Below are positions 17,303 to 25,913 of a DNA stretch of 38,680 nucleotides, piece by piece. Positions within the stretch are counted from its first letter, which is position 1. Every line of letters begins with the position of its first letter. The DNA is from a bacterium. GTDB lineage: Bacteria; Elusimicrobiota; Elusimicrobia; Elusimicrobiales; UBA9959. Location: NCBI GenBank assembly GCA_021847485.1, contig JAJZRA010000011.1:1-38680 (forward strand), written 5' to 3'. The translations under genes and the position numbers were made by a program. Under the pieces are notes generated by a model. It saw nothing but the letters and a program-made list of their open reading frames with translations, was not told the origin of the DNA and ran no database searches.

Positions 17303-18334
17303 ATGACACGCCTCCTAGCGTCCCTTTTCTTCATGCTGGCCGCCCGCGCCTACGCGGGCGGCCCCGAGCTGCGGCCGCCGTGCTTCGACGGCGCCGCCTG
17401 CCCCGCCCTGGCCGCGGCGCTGCCCGAGCCGCCCGCCGCGCGTCCGGCGCCGGCCGCCCGTCCCGTGGTGATCTCCATCGTCGGGGTGGACTTCACCAAG
17501 GTGGGCATCGGCAAGCTGGAGATCGCCTACTTCAAGAAGATCATAGAGCATTTCAAGCCCGGCCACCGGCCGGACCAGGCCGCCTTCGACGACGGCCTGC
17601 GCGCGGTGGAGAAGGACCTGGCCGACTGCGAGCTCTACAAGGGCGACGCCTGCGGCCGCCAGCCCGACGACTACCTGGATTCCCGCCTCGCGCAGGTCCT
17701 GTCCGCGGAGCGCTACGAGATAGTCCCGGTGCGCTGGTCCCGCGATCCCGACGAGAGCGAGGCCGCCGTGCCGCTGGTCGAGGCCGAGATCCGGAGGATC
17801 TCCTCCAAGGCCCGCGCCGAGGGCCGTCCCGTCTACCTGGTGGCCCACAGCTGGGGCACCGTGCTGGCGCACACCGCGCTGCACCGCCTGGCCGTCACCG
17901 ACCCCGGCGTGCGCGTCGACAGGCTGATCACGCTCGGCTCGCCGCTGGTGCCGTCCACCTGGTGGCTGAACGTCTTCGTCAAGCACGAGATAGACGCGGG
18001 CCACCTGCAGCGCTACGTCTCCAAGCCGGCCAACGTCGGCCGCTGGGTCAACCTGTGGGCGAAGAACGACTATTTTTCCAACGAGATAAAGGCCGCGGAC
18101 CTCAACCTCCGCGAGGACGGCCAGACCGCGGACCTGGAGCGCCGCGTGAAGCTGGCCGCCGAGCAGGACCATTCGCTGCGCCCGGAGGCGCTGCGCGACC
18201 TGTTCTTCCTGAAGAGCCTTAAGGCGTGGCATTTCGCCTACATCTTCGACTTCCACGTCTACCTGAAGACCCTGCGCCGGGCGTACGACAGGAGCATCTT
18301 CAGGCCGGTCGTGGCTTCGGAGCTGGCCTACTAG
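17303..18334 (+). CDS. Exported alpha/beta hydrolase (lipase-like)
   Basis: I start at MTRLLASLFFMLAARAYAGG, a signal peptide, not at the track start 27 codons upstream. The mature 320 residues include VVISIVGVDFTKVG (first core strand), the nucleophile elbow AHSWGT (Ser183), followed by TLGSPLVP as in lipases and PGAP1-like esterases. A late WHFAYIFDFHVYL segment may supply the catalytic His. The substrate is unknown; acyl esters in the envelope are plausible given the export signal. It follows the murU-like gene by 8 nt but has its own -10 box. Confidence 0.72.
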   Translation: MTRLLASLFFMLAARAYAGGPELRPPCFDGAACPALAAALPEPPAARPAPAARPVVISIVGVDFTKVGIGKLEIAYFKKIIEHFKPGHRPDQAAFDDGLRAVEKDLADCELYKGDACGRQPDDYLDSRLAQVLSAERYEIVPVRWSRDPDESEAAVPLVEAEIRRISSKARAEGRPVYLVAHSWGTVLAHTALHRLAVTDPGVRVDRLITLGSPLVPSTWWLNVFVKHEIDAGHLQRYVSKPANVGRWVNLWAKNDYFSNEIKAADLNLREDGQTADLERRVKLAAEQDHSLRPEALRDLFFLKSLKAWHFAYIFDFHVYLKTLRRAYDRSIFRPVVASELAY

Positions 18335-18353
18335 CCCGCCGGGCCCCGCTTTT

Positions 18354-18815
18354 ATGATAGCCATACCTCTCGCCGGGGCGGACCGCCAGGTCCCGCCCTT
18401 ACCCGGCCTTGAGAAGGCCCTGGAGTTCCTGCGCCGTCCCGGCGCGGCCGCGCTGCCTGACGGCGAGTACGAGCTGGACGGCCGGCGGGTCTACGCCATA
18501 GTCCAGCGCTACTCCACCGCCGCCGCGCCCGAGCCGCGCTTCGAGGCCCACCGGAGATATGTCGACGCGCAGTACGTCGCGGAGGGGGAGGAGGTCATAG
18601 GCTGGGCGCCGCTGGACCGCCTGGCCGTGACCGAGCCGTACGACCCGGCCAAGGATATCTGCTTCGGCCGCGCCGCCGGCGCCTGGACGCCGGTGCGGCT
18701 GGGAGCCGGCGAGCTGGCCTTGCTGTGGCCGGACGACGCCCACGCGCCGCGCCTGGCGGCCGGCGCCCCGGGCCCCGTCGTAAAGATCGTGGTGAAGGTG
18801 GAGGTGCCCGCATGA
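18354..18815 (+). CDS. YhcH/YjgK/YiaL-family protein (sugar-acid anomerase-like)
   Basis: 153 residues. Family hallmarks are FEAHRRYVDAQYVAEGEE, the WAP loop, YDPAKDICFGR, and LLWPDDAHAPRL, which contains the cupin metal-binding His/Asp. One characterised relative, NanQ (YhcH), is an N-acetylneuraminate anomerase; others sit in sugar-acid operons. The nearby AmgK-MurU pair makes an amino-sugar role attractive, but that is inference. No Shine-Dalgarno is visible, and TATGAT overlaps the start codon. The next gene overlaps by ATGA. Confidence 0.82.
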   Translation: MIAIPLAGADRQVPPLPGLEKALEFLRRPGAAALPDGEYELDGRRVYAIVQRYSTAAAPEPRFEAHRRYVDAQYVAEGEEVIGWAPLDRLAVTEPYDPAKDICFGRAAGAWTPVRLGAGELALLWPDDAHAPRLAAGAPGPVVKIVVKVEVPA

Positions 18816-19225
18816 CGCTCAAGGAACTGGTGCGCGCTGTCCTGTATTACGAGATGGAGGACATCAACGTCTACGCCGAGGAGGCCGGCCTCTTCGGCGG
18901 CGACGCCCGCGCCGGCGCGGAGCTCGGCGCCCTCTATTCCCGCGTTTCCGAAGAGAAGCGCGGGCGCCTGCGCGAGCTGGGCCGCCTGCTGAAGGAGGGC
19001 ACCGGCTTCCGCCAGCGCCCCAACCCGGCGGCCCGCTCGCTCGAGGCCTCGCTGCGCGCGCACGTGGCCCGGACCGACGCCGCCGTGCGCAACTACGCCG
19101 CGCTGGCCAGGGTCATCATCAAGCCCGAGACCAAGGAGGCCCTGACCGGCATTATCCTGCGCGAGCAGGCCCTGCTGGCGGAGCTGCGCGCGCTGCAGGC
19201 GGCGCTTAAGAAGGACCCGGCGTGA
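18812..19225 (+). CDS. Ferritin-like four-helix protein, partly degenerate
   Basis: 137 residues from ATG 18812, which overlaps the upstream stop (ATGA); the track start 29 codons earlier reads through the YhcH gene. The predicted structure is all helical. Helix 1, LVRAVLYYEMEDINVYAEEA, and helix 2, LYSRVSEEKRGRLREL, sit where rubrerythrin-type proteins have their diiron Glu and ExxH residues. However, the His after EE is Arg here, and later helices have only LRAHV and REQALL. It may therefore bind one metal poorly or none. An oxidative-stress role is possible but unproven. Confidence 0.5.
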   Translation: MTLKELVRAVLYYEMEDINVYAEEAGLFGGDARAGAELGALYSRVSEEKRGRLRELGRLLKEGTGFRQRPNPAARSLEASLRAHVARTDAAVRNYAALARVIIKPETKEALTGIILREQALLAELRALQAALKKDPA

Positions 19226-19995
19226 AGGGGCACAGGATAGCGGACGGCTCCGAGATCTACTGGGACGGCCTCCAGTACGACGCTTTCAACAGGCCGCAGA
19301 GCGACGACCTGCCTTTCTACCTGGCGGCCGCGCGCCGCGCCCGCGGCCCGGTGCTGGAGCTGGCCTGCGGCACCGGCCGCCTGACCATCCCTCTCGCGCG
19401 GGCCGGCCTGGACGTGACCGGCCTGGACGCGGCCGCGCCGATGCTGGCGCTGGCCGGGCGCAAGGCCGCCGCCGCCGGCGCGCGCGTCCAGTTCGTGAAG
19501 GGCGACGCCCGCCGTTTCAGGCTGGGCCGCCGCTTCAAGCTGGTCTTCCTCGCCTTCAACTCGCTGCAGCATTTCGGCCGGCCGGAGGACCTGGCGGGGC
19601 TCTTCGCCTCGGTCAGGCGGCACCTGGCTCCCGGGGGCAGGTTCGTCTTCGACGTCCCCAACCCGGACCCGCGCTACCTGGTCCGGGACCCGGACGAGCT
19701 GCTGCCGGTGGCCTATTACGACGACCCTTCCGGCAAGGGCAAGGTGCTGGTCAACGAGCGCTTCTCCTACGACAAGAAGACCCAGACCGTCCGCCTCGCC
19801 TGGCATTACCGCAGCGAGCGGACGGGGCGCACGCTCAAAAAAACGCTTAATTTACGCTGCTTTTTCCCCGAGGAGCTGCTGGCGCTGGTGCGCTGCAACG
19901 GCTTCCGGGTCCTGGCCCGGTACGGCGACCTGGACCGCGGCCCCTTCCGGTCGGACTCCCCCAGGCAGGTGCTGGCCTGCTCTCCCTTATTGTAA
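19222..19995 (+). CDS. Class I SAM-dependent methyltransferase
   Basis: 257 residues, GTG start overlapping the previous stop (GTGA). Motif I is VLELACGTGRLTIPLA (residues ~44-59), followed by VTGLDAAAPML (motif II acidic residue) and LAPGGRFVFDVPNPD (motif III). This is the layout of small-molecule methyltransferases with a WD-rich N-terminus (SEIYWDGLQYD). No export signal is present. The substrate cannot be read from sequence. It ends a coupled three-gene run (YhcH-like, ferritin-like, methyltransferase), so the three are probably translated together. The rpsF -35 overlaps its stop codon. Confidence 0.8.
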   Translation: MKGHRIADGSEIYWDGLQYDAFNRPQSDDLPFYLAAARRARGPVLELACGTGRLTIPLARAGLDVTGLDAAAPMLALAGRKAAAAGARVQFVKGDARRFRLGRRFKLVFLAFNSLQHFGRPEDLAGLFASVRRHLAPGGRFVFDVPNPDPRYLVRDPDELLPVAYYDDPSGKGKVLVNERFSYDKKTQTVRLAWHYRSERTGRTLKKTLNLRCFFPEELLALVRCNGFRVLARYGDLDRGPFRSDSPRQVLACSPLL

Positions 19996-20019
19996 AGCCT
20001 CCGGCCGATTTGCTATCAT
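19990..20019 (+). promoter_or_regulatory. Promoter of the rpsF-ssb-rpsR-rplI operon
   Basis: TTGTAA (19990-19995, overlapping the upstream stop) and TATCAT (20014-20019) are spaced by 18 nt. ATG 20029 comes only 9 nt after the -10, so the first gene may be leaderless. Confidence 0.5.
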
Positions 20020-20028
20020 TAATCTACT

Positions 20029-20334
20029 ATGAATACCTATGAGTTAATGCTGATAATCAATCCTCAGCTCACCGACGCCGAGGTCGGCGAGGCGGTGGAG
20101 AAGGCCAAGAAGGTCCTCACCGACGAGAAGGGCGAGGTCCTCGCCGAGGACAGGCTGGGCCGCAAGAAGTTCTCCCACAACGTGGGCAAGAACCGCGACG
20201 GCTTCTACGTCTACATGAAGGTCAAGGCCGCTCCCGAGAGCCTCAAGACCATCCAGCACGCCTTCAAGCTGCAGGAGACCGTCCTGCGGGCCATGATGAT
20301 GAAGGCCGCCGTCGAGCCGGTCAAGAAGGCCTGA
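20029..20334 (+). CDS. rpsF: 30S ribosomal protein bS6
   Basis: 101 residues, standard length: NTYELMLIINPQLTD, LGRKKFSHNVGKNRDGFYVYMKV and the conserved RAMMMK end. bS6 binds 16S rRNA as a heterodimer with bS18, encoded two genes on. No Shine-Dalgarno is seen; the -10 box lies 9 nt upstream. First gene of the conserved rpsF-ssb-rpsR-rplI-dnaB order. I see no clear S6:S18 autoregulatory RNA motif, since the leader would be nearly absent if the start is leaderless. Confidence 0.95.
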   Translation: MNTYELMLIINPQLTDAEVGEAVEKAKKVLTDEKGEVLAEDRLGRKKFSHNVGKNRDGFYVYMKVKAAPESLKTIQHAFKLQETVLRAMMMKAAVEPVKKA

Positions 20335-20347
20335 CGGTAACGCTATC

Positions 20348-20785
20348 ATGGAATTAAGGATGCCGGAGATAAACTCGGTGATGCTCGCGGGGCGTCTGAC
20401 CCGCGATCCCGAGGTGCGCTATACCCAGTCCCAGATGGCCGTGGCCAGCCTGGGCCTCGCGGTCAACCGCCGCGTGCAGGATAAATCCTCCGGCGAGTGG
20501 AAGGACGACACGATCTTCGTGACCGTCACCGTCTGGGGCCAGGCCGCCGAGCGCTGCAAGGAAAAGATGCGCAAGGGCACCCCGATCATGGTGGACGGCC
20601 GGCTTACCTCTTCCGAGTACACCGACAAGGCCGGCCAGAAGCGCAAGGAACTGAAGGTCACCGCGAACCGCGTGCAGCTGATGGCCTTCGAGAGCGGGGA
20701 GGGCGCGCCGCGTCCCGCCGCCAAGGAAGAAGCCGAGGCCGAGCCGAAGGGCGATTCCTCCGGCATCGAGGAAGTCCCTTTCTAA
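20348..20785 (+). CDS. ssb: Single-stranded DNA-binding protein
   Basis: 145 residues: an OB-fold (INSVMLAGRLTRDPEVRYTQSQMAVASLGLAVNR ... IFVTVTVWGQAAERC ... KGTPIMVDGRL) followed by an acidic linker and the protein-interaction tail EEVPF. It protects ssDNA and recruits repair and replication partners. Two starts are possible: ATG 20348 and ATG 20360 (MPEINSV); family alignments favour the second, but neither has a well-spaced Shine-Dalgarno. It lies 13 nt after rpsF. Confidence 0.95.
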   Translation: MELRMPEINSVMLAGRLTRDPEVRYTQSQMAVASLGLAVNRRVQDKSSGEWKDDTIFVTVTVWGQAAERCKEKMRKGTPIMVDGRLTSSEYTDKAGQKRKELKVTANRVQLMAFESGEGAPRPAAKEEAEAEPKGDSSGIEEVPF

Positions 20786-20806
20786 ATAAATCAGGAGCGT
20801 AACATT

Positions 20807-21124
20807 ATGGAGAACAAAGAAAATACCCCCAAGCCGGCCGAAACCGCCGCCGCCCCGGCCTCCGCGCCGCGGCCCCACGCCGGCCCCGGCCCGCGCCGCC
20901 CCGGCGGCCGCCGGTTCGCCCCGCGCCGCAAGGTCTGCCGCCTGTGCGCCGAGAAGATCGACCACGTGGACTACAAGCAGGTCCAGATCGTCAAGAGCTT
21001 CTGCACCGACACCGGCAAGATCCTGTCCCGCCGCATCACCGGCGCGTGCGCCAAGCACCAGCGCCAGATCATGAGGGCCGTGAAGATCAACCGCAACCTG
21101 TCGGTCCTGCCTTACAACGGCTAA
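20807..21124 (+). CDS. rpsR: 30S ribosomal protein bS18
   Basis: 105 residues. The conserved core is [16 protein letters not shown] ... [36 protein letters not shown] plus the later Cys-x-x-His (CAKH) is the zinc-binding form of bS18, which many bacteria have lost. The N-terminal 40 residues are an Ala/Pro/Arg-rich extension, longer than usual. CAGGAGCG before ATG gives a good ribosome-binding site. Confidence 0.95.
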   Translation: MENKENTPKPAETAAAPASAPRPHAGPGPRRPGGRRFAPRRKVCRLCAEKIDHVDYKQVQIVKSFCTDTGKILSRRITGACAKHQRQIMRAVKINRNLSVLPYNG

Positions 21125-21138
21125 TTACGGAGCATAAA

Positions 21139-21588
21139 ATGAAAGTCATACTGAAGAAAGACGTCTACAACCTGGGCCGCTCCGGCGAGATCAAGACCGT
21201 CAAGGACGGCTACGCCCGCAACTTCCTGATGCCGCGCGGCCTCGTCGAGATAGCTACCGAGGGCGCCCTGAAGGCCTGGAAGAACTCCGCCGAGAAGCGC
21301 TCCAAGCGCCAGGCCTCCGAGGACGCGGCCCTCAACGAGCTGGCCAAGCGCCTCTCCGCGATCACGCTGTCGTTCTCCCGCCCCGTCTCCGAAGAGGGCG
21401 TGATGTACGGCTCGGTCGCCAAGAGCGACATCATCAAGAACCTGGCCGCCGCCGACATCGAGATAGACAAGGACATGATCCGCCTGCCCGCCTCTATCAA
21501 GGCCGTCGGCACCGTCGAGGTCGAGATAGCCCTGAAGCCGCATATAACCGCCAAGATCAAGGTGGCGGTCTCGGCCCAGAGCAAGTAA
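21139..21588 (+). CDS. rplI: 50S ribosomal protein bL9
   Basis: 149 residues from ATG 21139 ([35 protein letters not shown]); the track ORF starts upstream inside rpsR. The N-terminal domain, long connecting helix and C-terminal domain are all present at normal length. GGAG precedes the ATG. It binds 23S rRNA near the L1 stalk. A GC hairpin follows before dnaB. Confidence 0.95.
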   Translation: MKVILKKDVYNLGRSGEIKTVKDGYARNFLMPRGLVEIATEGALKAWKNSAEKRSKRQASEDAALNELAKRLSAITLSFSRPVSEEGVMYGSVAKSDIIKNLAAADIEIDKDMIRLPASIKAVGTVEVEIALKPHITAKIKVAVSAQSK

Positions 21589-21606
21589 GTCCGCTCCTCT
21601 AACGAC

Positions 21607-21646
21607 GCCCGGGCCAGGCTCCCACGCCCGGCCCGGGCTTGATTTT
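21607..21646 (+). terminator. Hairpin between rplI and dnaB (possible attenuating terminator)
   Basis: Perfect 9-bp GCCCGGGCC / GGCCCGGGC stem with a 14-nt loop, followed by TTGATTTTC. The T tract is interrupted, so termination may be partial, lowering dnaB relative to ribosomal genes. Confidence 0.55.
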
Positions 21647-21670
21647 CAGATAATACCGGGGGCTGTTCCC

Positions 21671-23050
21671 ATGGCCTACACAAAGGTTCCGCCGCATTCC
21701 ACCGAAGCCGAAATGGCCGTTCTCGGCGCTATGCTGATCGAGAAGGACGTGCTGGACGGCGTGATGGAGGTCCTGCAGCCCAAGCATTTCTACAGCGACG
21801 CCCACGCCCGCATCTACGAGTCCATCGTGGACCTGCGCCAGCGCAACCTGCCGGTGGACGTCGTCACGCTGACCGAGGAACTCAAGAAGACCGGCCGCCT
21901 GGAGGAGCTCGGCGGCCAGAAGTACCTGGCCGACCTGATGGAGAAGGTCTCCACCGCCGCCCACACGCAGGCCTACGCCAACATCGTCAAGGAAAAGGCG
22001 ATGCTGCGCGAGCTGATCCGCGTCTCCACCACCGTAGTCGAGAAGTCCTTCGAGGCCTCCGAAGAGGTCGAGGACATCATGGACTTCGCTCAGCAGCAGG
22101 TGATAGCCGTCGCGCAGAAGAACACCGACCACGGCTTCGCCGAAGCCTCCTCGCTGGCAGGCGAGACGCTCGGCCGCATAGAGAAGCTCTACGCGCAGCA
22201 TTCCGCCGTGACCGGCGTGCCGAGCGGCTTCACCAAGCTCGACGACATGACCGGCGGCTTCCAGCGGTCCGACCTGATCATCCTGGCGGCCCGCCCGTCC
22301 ATGGGCAAGACCGCCATGGCGCTGAACATGGCCTACCACGCCTGCGTCGAGAAGAAGGTGCCGACGGCCATCTTCTCGCTGGAGATGGACAAGCACTCGA
22401 TCATGCAGCGCATCATCTGCTCGGCCGCCCGCGCCAACCTGGGCGGCGTGCGCCGCGGCCAGCTGCCGCGCGAGATCTGGCCGCAGCTGACCCGCTACAC
22501 GGCCACCGTCGCAGAGGCCCCGCTCTACATAGACGACTCCTCCGGCCTGAACATCCTGGACATCCGCAACCGCACGCGCAAACTGATGAGCCAGCTGAAG
22601 AACGAGAACAAGACGCTCGGGCTCGTCGTGATCGACTACCTGCAGCTGATCCGCGGCACCGGCAGGAGCGAGAGCCGGCAGCAGGAGGTCGCCGAGATCT
22701 CCCGCCTGCTCAAGGACCTGGCCCGCAGCCTCGAGCTGCCGGTCATCGCGCTCTCGCAGCTGAACCGCCGCAGCGAGGACAAGGGCCGCGAGAGCAACCG
22801 TCCGCAGCTCTCCGACCTGCGCGACTCGGGCTCGATCGAGCAGGACGCCGACTTCGTCGGGATGATCCATCGCGAGGAGTACTACAAGCGCGAGGATCCC
22901 ACCGTGAAGAACCAGGCCACGCTGATCGTGGCCAAGCACCGCAACGGCCCCGTCGGGGACGTGCCGCTCGCCTTCTTCCACGAATACACCAGGTTCGACA
23001 ACCCCGTCGTCGGCGCCATCGACCCGGTGGCCGAAGAGGCCGTTTTCTAG
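21671..23050 (+). CDS. dnaB: Replicative DNA helicase DnaB
   Basis: 459 residues, standard. The N-terminal primase-contact domain starts at PPHSTEAEMAVLGAMLI, and the RecA-like domain has Walker A ARPSMGKTAMA (Lys213), Walker B LGLVVIDYLQLI, and the arginine-finger region with SRLLKDLARSLELPVIALSQLNR. The DSGSIEQDAD and KHRNGP motifs are also present. No intein is inserted. It is the hexameric fork helicase that moves 5'->3' on the lagging strand. The Shine-Dalgarno is weak (GGGGG). alr follows after 6 nt. Confidence 0.97.
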   Translation: MAYTKVPPHSTEAEMAVLGAMLIEKDVLDGVMEVLQPKHFYSDAHARIYESIVDLRQRNLPVDVVTLTEELKKTGRLEELGGQKYLADLMEKVSTAAHTQAYANIVKEKAMLRELIRVSTTVVEKSFEASEEVEDIMDFAQQQVIAVAQKNTDHGFAEASSLAGETLGRIEKLYAQHSAVTGVPSGFTKLDDMTGGFQRSDLIILAARPSMGKTAMALNMAYHACVEKKVPTAIFSLEMDKHSIMQRIICSAARANLGGVRRGQLPREIWPQLTRYTATVAEAPLYIDDSSGLNILDIRNRTRKLMSQLKNENKTLGLVVIDYLQLIRGTGRSESRQQEVAEISRLLKDLARSLELPVIALSQLNRRSEDKGRESNRPQLSDLRDSGSIEQDADFVGMIHREEYYKREDPTVKNQATLIVAKHRNGPVGDVPLAFFHEYTRFDNPVVGAIDPVAEEAVF

Positions 23051-23056
23051 GCCGTT

Positions 23057-24157
23057 ATGGCCGCGATACTGCGCCCCACCGTCGCCGAGGTCCGCCTCTC
23101 CGCCGTCAGGAACAACCTCCGGAAGCTCGCCGTCGCGGCCGCGCCCGCGCGGCTGCTGTTCGTCGTCAAGGCCAACGCCTACGGCCACGGCGCCGCGGAG
23201 CTCGCGCGCCTGGCCGAGCGCGAGAGGCTGGCCTGGGGCTTCGGCGTCTCCTCGGTGGAGGAGGGCCTCGCGCTGCGCGCGGCCGGCCTGGAAAGCCCGG
23301 TGCTGGTGCTCGGCAGCCTCTACCCCTTCGAGAGCTTCGTAGAGGCAATCAACGCCGACCTGATGGTGACGATAGCCAGCCTGGACGCCGCGCGGCAGGT
23401 AGTGGAGGCCGCGCGCCGGCTGGGCCGCAGGGCCGTCTGCCACATCAAGCTCGAGACCGGCATGGGGCGCATCGGCGCCCGCAAGCCGTCGCTGCTCAAG
23501 ATCTACGACGAGCTCGCCGCCGCGCCCGAGGTGGCCGTGGCCGGCGTTTACACGCACCTTTCCAGCGCCGATTCCGACCCCGATTATACCGGCCAGCAGC
23601 TGGCCATCTTCTCCGAGACGGCCGCCGAACTGGAGCGGCGCGGCGCGGCCGGCCTGACGCTGCACGCCGCCAACTCGGCCGCCACGATGAACTTCCCGGT
23701 CAGCCGCCTCGACATGGTGCGCTGCGGCATCGCGGCCTACGGCCTCGCCGACGGCTTCGAGCCGGCGCTGACGCTCAAGAGCCGCGTCGTTTTCGTCAAG
23801 AACGTGCGCGAGGGCGCCTGCGTCAGCTATAACCGCTCCTTCCGGGCCGGCCGGCCGATGCGGATAGCCACGATCCCTGCCGGCTACGGCGACGGCTACC
23901 TGCGCCGCTTCTCCAACAAGGCCGACGTGCTGATAGGCGGCCGCCGCTGCCGCGTCCTCGGCAACGTCACGATGGATATGACGATGGTGGACGTTACCGG
24001 CGTGAAAGAGGCCGCCGTCGGGTCCGAGGCCGTGCTGCTGGGCCGCCAGGGCGACGAGGAGATCACGGCGCAGGAGCTGGCCGCGCTGGCCGACACGATC
24101 ACCTACGAGATAGTCACGCTGCTGACCGGCCGCGTGCCGAGGACCTACGCCGAATGA
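23057..24157 (+). CDS. alr: Alanine racemase
   Basis: 366 residues. The PLP-binding Lys38 lies in FVVKANAYGHGA, the second catalytic base Tyr258 in CVSYNRSFRAG, and IPAGYGDGYLR and NVTMDMTMVDVT complete the family pattern. It makes D-alanine for peptidoglycan. The gene is close-packed, 6 nt after dnaB, and its stop overlaps the mlaE start (ATGA), so envelope lipid transport genes are read on the same message. Confidence 0.95.
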   Translation: MAAILRPTVAEVRLSAVRNNLRKLAVAAAPARLLFVVKANAYGHGAAELARLAERERLAWGFGVSSVEEGLALRAAGLESPVLVLGSLYPFESFVEAINADLMVTIASLDAARQVVEAARRLGRRAVCHIKLETGMGRIGARKPSLLKIYDELAAAPEVAVAGVYTHLSSADSDPDYTGQQLAIFSETAAELERRGAAGLTLHAANSAATMNFPVSRLDMVRCGIAAYGLADGFEPALTLKSRVVFVKNVREGACVSYNRSFRAGRPMRIATIPAGYGDGYLRRFSNKADVLIGGRRCRVLGNVTMDMTMVDVTGVKEAAVGSEAVLLGRQGDEEITAQELAALADTITYEIVTLLTGRVPRTYAE

Positions 24158-24942
24158 GGAGCGCCTTCGCCGAGAAAGTGGGGCGCGAGTTCATGGACCT
24201 GGCCATGGCGATGGGCCGCACCGCGCTGATGGTGAAGTCCGTGGCGTTCTGGTCCTTCCGCTCCCGCTTCGAGGCCGGCGAGGCCGCCAGGCAGGCGGTC
24301 AAGATCGGCGTCGACTCCTTCACGGTGACCGCGCTGACCAGCTTCTTCACCGGCATGGTGCTGGCGCTGCAGATGGGCCAGTCCACCAAGAACCTTTTCA
24401 ACGAGCCTATCTACGTCGGGACGATGGTGGCCTTCTCGATGCTCAAGGAGCTGGGCCCGGTGCTGACGTCCATAGTGGTGGCCGGCCGCGCCGGCGCCGT
24501 GGTGACGGCCGAGATCGGCACGATGCAGGTGACCGAGCAGATAGACGCGCTCTACACGCTGGGCACCAACCCGACGCGCTACCTGCTGGTGCCGCGCTAC
24601 CTGGCCTTCATGCTGACGCTGCCGCTCTTGACCGTGTTCGCCGACTTCATCGGCGTGATCGGCGGCTGCATAGTCGGCGTGGTCAAGCTGCACGTGCCCA
24701 CGTCGGTGTACTTCGACGACATCTTCACCTACCTCTCGATCTCCGACTTCATGCACGGTTTCCTGAAGACCTATTTCTTCGCCTTCATGATAGCGACCGT
24801 CTCCTGCTACAAGGGCCTCAACACCAGGGGCGGCGCCGAGGGCGTCGGCAAGTCCACGACGGAGGCCGTCGTGATCAGCATGGTGCTCGTGATGGTGCTG
24901 GACTACTTCATCAGCGCGTTCCTCGTGGCGGTGGGCGTATGA
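24154..24942 (+). CDS. mlaE: MlaE-family lipid ABC transporter permease
   Basis: 262 residues. Typical MlaE features are an amphipathic N-terminal helix, about five membrane segments, and the conserved stretch MVAFSMLKELGPVLTSIVVAGRAGAVVTAEIGTM with the ELGP and GRAG motifs. FFAFMIATVSCYKGLNTRGGAEGVG forms the C-terminal family signature. It forms the inner-membrane channel that moves phospholipids with MlaF and MlaD. ATGA overlaps exist on both sides (alr and mlaF), so translation should be coupled. Confidence 0.94.
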   Translation: MRSAFAEKVGREFMDLAMAMGRTALMVKSVAFWSFRSRFEAGEAARQAVKIGVDSFTVTALTSFFTGMVLALQMGQSTKNLFNEPIYVGTMVAFSMLKELGPVLTSIVVAGRAGAVVTAEIGTMQVTEQIDALYTLGTNPTRYLLVPRYLAFMLTLPLLTVFADFIGVIGGCIVGVVKLHVPTSVYFDDIFTYLSISDFMHGFLKTYFFAFMIATVSCYKGLNTRGGAEGVGKSTTEAVVISMVLVMVLDYFISAFLVAVGV

Positions 24943-25679
24943 TAGAGATCCGCGGGCTGACCAAGGTCTTCGGCGAGCACCGCGTGCTCGACGGCATTTC
25001 CGTGGACATCAGGGAAGGCGAGCTGTTCAGCGTGATAGGCCCGTCGGGCATGGGCAAGAGCACGTTCATCCGCTGCCTGATGCGGCTGCTGAAGCCGGAC
25101 GCTGGCAGCGTGAAGGTGGACGGCCAGGAGATGGCCTCCGTCACGAGCGAGTTCACGCTGGCCAAGATCCGCCGCTCTTTCGGCTACCTGTTCCAGGAGG
25201 GGGCGCTGTTCGACTCGCTGACGGTGTTCGAGAACGTGTCGTTCGGCCTGAAGTACCTGACCGACATCCCGAAGAGCGAGTACCCGCGCATCGTGCGGGA
25301 GAAGCTGGCGCTCGTGGGCCTGAAGGACGTCGAAGAGCTAAAGCCCGCCGAGCTGTCGGTGGGCATGAAGAAGCGCGTGGCGCTGGCCCGTTCGATCGCG
25401 GTGGAGCCGAAATACATCCTCTACGACGAGCCTACCACCGGCCTGGACCCGGTGACGACCGGCATGGTCAAGGACCTGATCACCGACATGCGCAAGAAAC
25501 TCGGCGTGACCTCGGTCGTGGTGACGCACGACATGAACCTGGCGCTCGAGATCTCGAGCCGCGTGGCGATGCTCAACAACGGCAAGTTCGTGGAGGTCTG
25601 CGAGCCGGCCTGCTTCCGCCGCTCCGACAACCCCGAAGTCCGGGAATTCATGCGCATCTCCCACATCTCCAAAGAGTAG
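24939..25679 (+). CDS. mlaF: MlaF-family lipid ABC transporter ATPase
   Basis: 246 residues. Walker A is GPSGMGKST, the Q-loop YLFQEGALFDSLTVFENVSF, the signature LSVGMKKRVALARS (second Gly replaced by Val), Walker B YILYDEPTTGLDP and the switch His VVTHDMN. The ALFDSLTVFENV segment is specific to Mla-type ATPases. It powers phospholipid movement by MlaE. The start overlaps mlaE by ATGA. No mlaB or mlaC is present in the window. A 279-bp structured gap separates it from mlaD. Confidence 0.93.
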   Translation: MIEIRGLTKVFGEHRVLDGISVDIREGELFSVIGPSGMGKSTFIRCLMRLLKPDAGSVKVDGQEMASVTSEFTLAKIRRSFGYLFQEGALFDSLTVFENVSFGLKYLTDIPKSEYPRIVREKLALVGLKDVEELKPAELSVGMKKRVALARSIAVEPKYILYDEPTTGLDPVTTGMVKDLITDMRKKLGVTSVVVTHDMNLALEISSRVAMLNNGKFVEVCEPACFRRSDNPEVREFMRISHISKE

Positions 25680-25693
25680 TTCCCTCTGAAGGG

Positions 25694-25831
25694 GTCGGTC
25701 CGACAAGGGTATGCCTTCCTCGGGTCGGTGTCGGCCACACCGTGGCCGCACCTTGTTCGCTCAGGCCCGGCGCTTACGCAAGCCGGGCCTTCCGCGACAT
25801 CCCTCGAAAGGCATCCCCTTGTCGGCCCGAC
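25694..25831. repeat. Structured palindromic element between mlaF and mlaD
   Basis: Arms 25694-25717 and 25808-25831 pair at 22 of 24 positions, and each arm ends in a small GTCGG-N-CCGAC palindrome. Inside are two further hairpins: CGGCCAC-acc-GTGGCCG (25732-25748) and AGGCCCGGC / GCCGGGCCT with a 10-nt loop (25763-25790). Folded, this is a long stem topped by two side stems. It could be a non-autonomous mobile palindrome or a structured RNA that tunes mlaD expression. It has no ORF of its own. Confidence 0.6.
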
Positions 25832-25913
25832 TTTGCTTCTCGCGGTCAGGGCCCCCCGGCCCGCGTCAGGGCCTGCGGTAGAAACATAAGGGGCGGAGGG
25901 GGCGGGATTTTTA

